A program made the translations under genes and the position numbers. Positions 6,298-6,510 of a stretch of 6,510 nucleotides of DNA are shown here, piece after piece. The stretch is from NCBI GenBank assembly GCA_937908275.1, contig CALERA010000100.1, forward strand, positions 1 through 6,510. Reading direction: 5' to 3'. Source of the DNA: an uncultured Desulfarculaceae bacterium. Lineage in GTDB: Bacteria > Desulfobacterota > Desulfarculia > Desulfarculales > Desulfarculaceae. Every line of letters begins with the position of its first letter. The first letter of the stretch is position 1. Below the pieces are notes generated by a model. That model saw only the letters and a program-made list of their open reading frames with translations. It was not told the DNA's origin and did no database searches.

Positions 6298-6303
6298 GCG
6301 CCA
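6287..6303 (+). other. Hairpin spanning the lon stop codon
   Basis: TGGCGC (6287-6292) and GCGCCA (6298-6303) form a perfect 6-bp stem whose 5-base loop, ACTAA, contains the lon stop codon TAA (6295-6297). GGT (6285-6287) and ACC (6305-6307) offer alternative extra pairing. There is no T-tract. It may help define the lon mRNA 3' end, but translating ribosomes would melt it, and a chance origin is possible. Confidence 0.35.
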
Positions 6304-6332
6304 AACCAGCCCGCCAAGCGCGCAAGTGCCTA

Positions 6333-6361
6333 TTGACAGGCGACGTTGCGGCTGATAAATA
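6333..6361 (+). promoter_or_regulatory. Candidate promoter of the tRNA-Val gene
   Basis: A perfect consensus -35, TTGACA (6333-6338), is followed after 17 bases by TAAATA (6356-6361), with TGA (6353-6355) giving an extended -10; GATAAA (6354-6359, 15-base spacer) is an alternative reading. The segment is clearly AT-richer than its surroundings and sits between the lon stop and the tRNA. Initiation near 6368 would give a leader of about 70 bases before the mature tRNA 5' end, to be removed by RNase P. Confidence 0.55.
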
Positions 6362-6387
6362 GGAGTCCCTGTCGGGCAGTGGTTTCG

Positions 6388-6413
6388 GGCGGGGCCCTGG
6401 GAAAGGGGCCGCC
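6388..6413 (+). other. Bulged hairpin in the tRNA-Val leader
   Basis: GGCCCT (6393-6398) pairs with GGGGCC (6405-6410), with one T-G pair and a GGGAAA loop. Beyond a two-G bulge (6391-6392), GGC (6388-6390) pairs with GCC (6411-6413). The structure lies between the candidate promoter and the tRNA, and could be a processing or folding element of the precursor. No T-tract follows. Functional meaning is unknown. Confidence 0.35.
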
Positions 6414-6439
6414 GGAGCCAGAGCCGCAAGGCCGGAAAT

Positions 6440-6510
6440 GGGCGGATAGCTCAGTTGGGAGAGCATCGGCCTTACAAGCCGGGGGTCGCAGGTTCGAGCC
6501 CTGTTCCGCC
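6440..6510 (+). tRNA. tRNA-Val (anticodon UAC), 3' end cut by the window
   Basis: The sequence folds as a full cloverleaf. The acceptor 5' strand GGGCGGA (6440-6446) pairs with TCCGCC (6505-6510), whose seventh base falls beyond the window. The D-stem is GCTC/GAGC (6449-6452 with 6461-6464), the anticodon stem TCGGC/GCCGG (6466-6470 with 6478-6482) has a T-G closing pair, and the T-stem GCAGG/CCTGT (6488-6492 with 6500-6504) encloses TTCGAGC. The anticodon loop CTTACAA places TAC at 6473-6475, which reads valine codons GUA and GUG. The last acceptor base, discriminator and CCA are outside the window, so whether CCA is encoded cannot be seen. Other tRNA genes may follow in the same transcript, as often happens next to lon in this group. 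Confidence 0.96.

Noticed and set aside
1..6510. CRISPR array, transposon, prophage or attachment site
   Set aside because: No spaced direct repeats, transposase or integrase coding was seen. The tRNA at the right edge could be an integration target, but its 3' end is outside the window, so nothing can be said.

Overview
The window is GC-rich (well over 60% G+C by eye, with third codon positions nearly all G or C) and carries a protein quality-control cluster on the + strand in the order tig - clpP - clpX - lon. It is flanked by the tail of an unrelated gene on the left and a cut-off tRNA-Val gene on the right. The tight tig-clpP-clpX-lon order, the ClpP form with almost no propeptide and the high G+C fit a sulfate-reducer-like deltaproteobacterium (Desulfobacterota, for example a Desulfarculales-type organism). 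The phylum-level guess is an inference; genus cannot be fixed without a search.

Layout. 1-168: last 55 codons of a gene whose C-terminus looks like a radical SAM enzyme tail. 169-470: non-coding gap with a 10-bp GC-rich inverted repeat just after that gene and a candidate promoter for tig. 471-1796: trigger factor. 1797-1831: short gap. 1832-2422: ClpP peptidase. 2423-2467: short gap with a small hairpin and the clpX ribosome binding site. 2468-3721: ClpX unfoldase. 3722-3900: gap with a perfect 13-bp GC hairpin, then the lon ribosome binding site. 3901-6297: Lon protease. 6298-6439: non-coding leader with a consensus-type -35 box and a bulged hairpin. 6440-6510: tRNA-Val (anticodon UAC), lacking its last bases at the window edge.

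How the genes work together. Trigger factor meets nascent chains at the ribosome exit. ClpX recognises and unfolds tagged or damaged substrates and feeds them into the ClpP chamber. Lon is an independent one-chain AAA+ protease for misfolded and regulatory proteins. All three proteolytic components keep their catalytic and ATPase residues, so the cluster looks fully functional. The trigger factor keeps its ribosome-docking motif, but its FKBP-type prolyl isomerase domain has lost the usual aromatic motif.

The main non-textbook signal is a pair of similar promoter-like elements, one in front of tig and one inside the 3' end of tig in front of clpP. They match at 19 of 29 ungapped positions, share the same -35 hexamer, a 17-nt spacer and an extended -10 TGn, and the second sits where tig switches to less favoured codons. 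Gene ends are marked by strong GC hairpins that lack a T-tract. I do not see a new defence, mobile or biosynthetic system here; the window is mostly a well-conserved housekeeping region.
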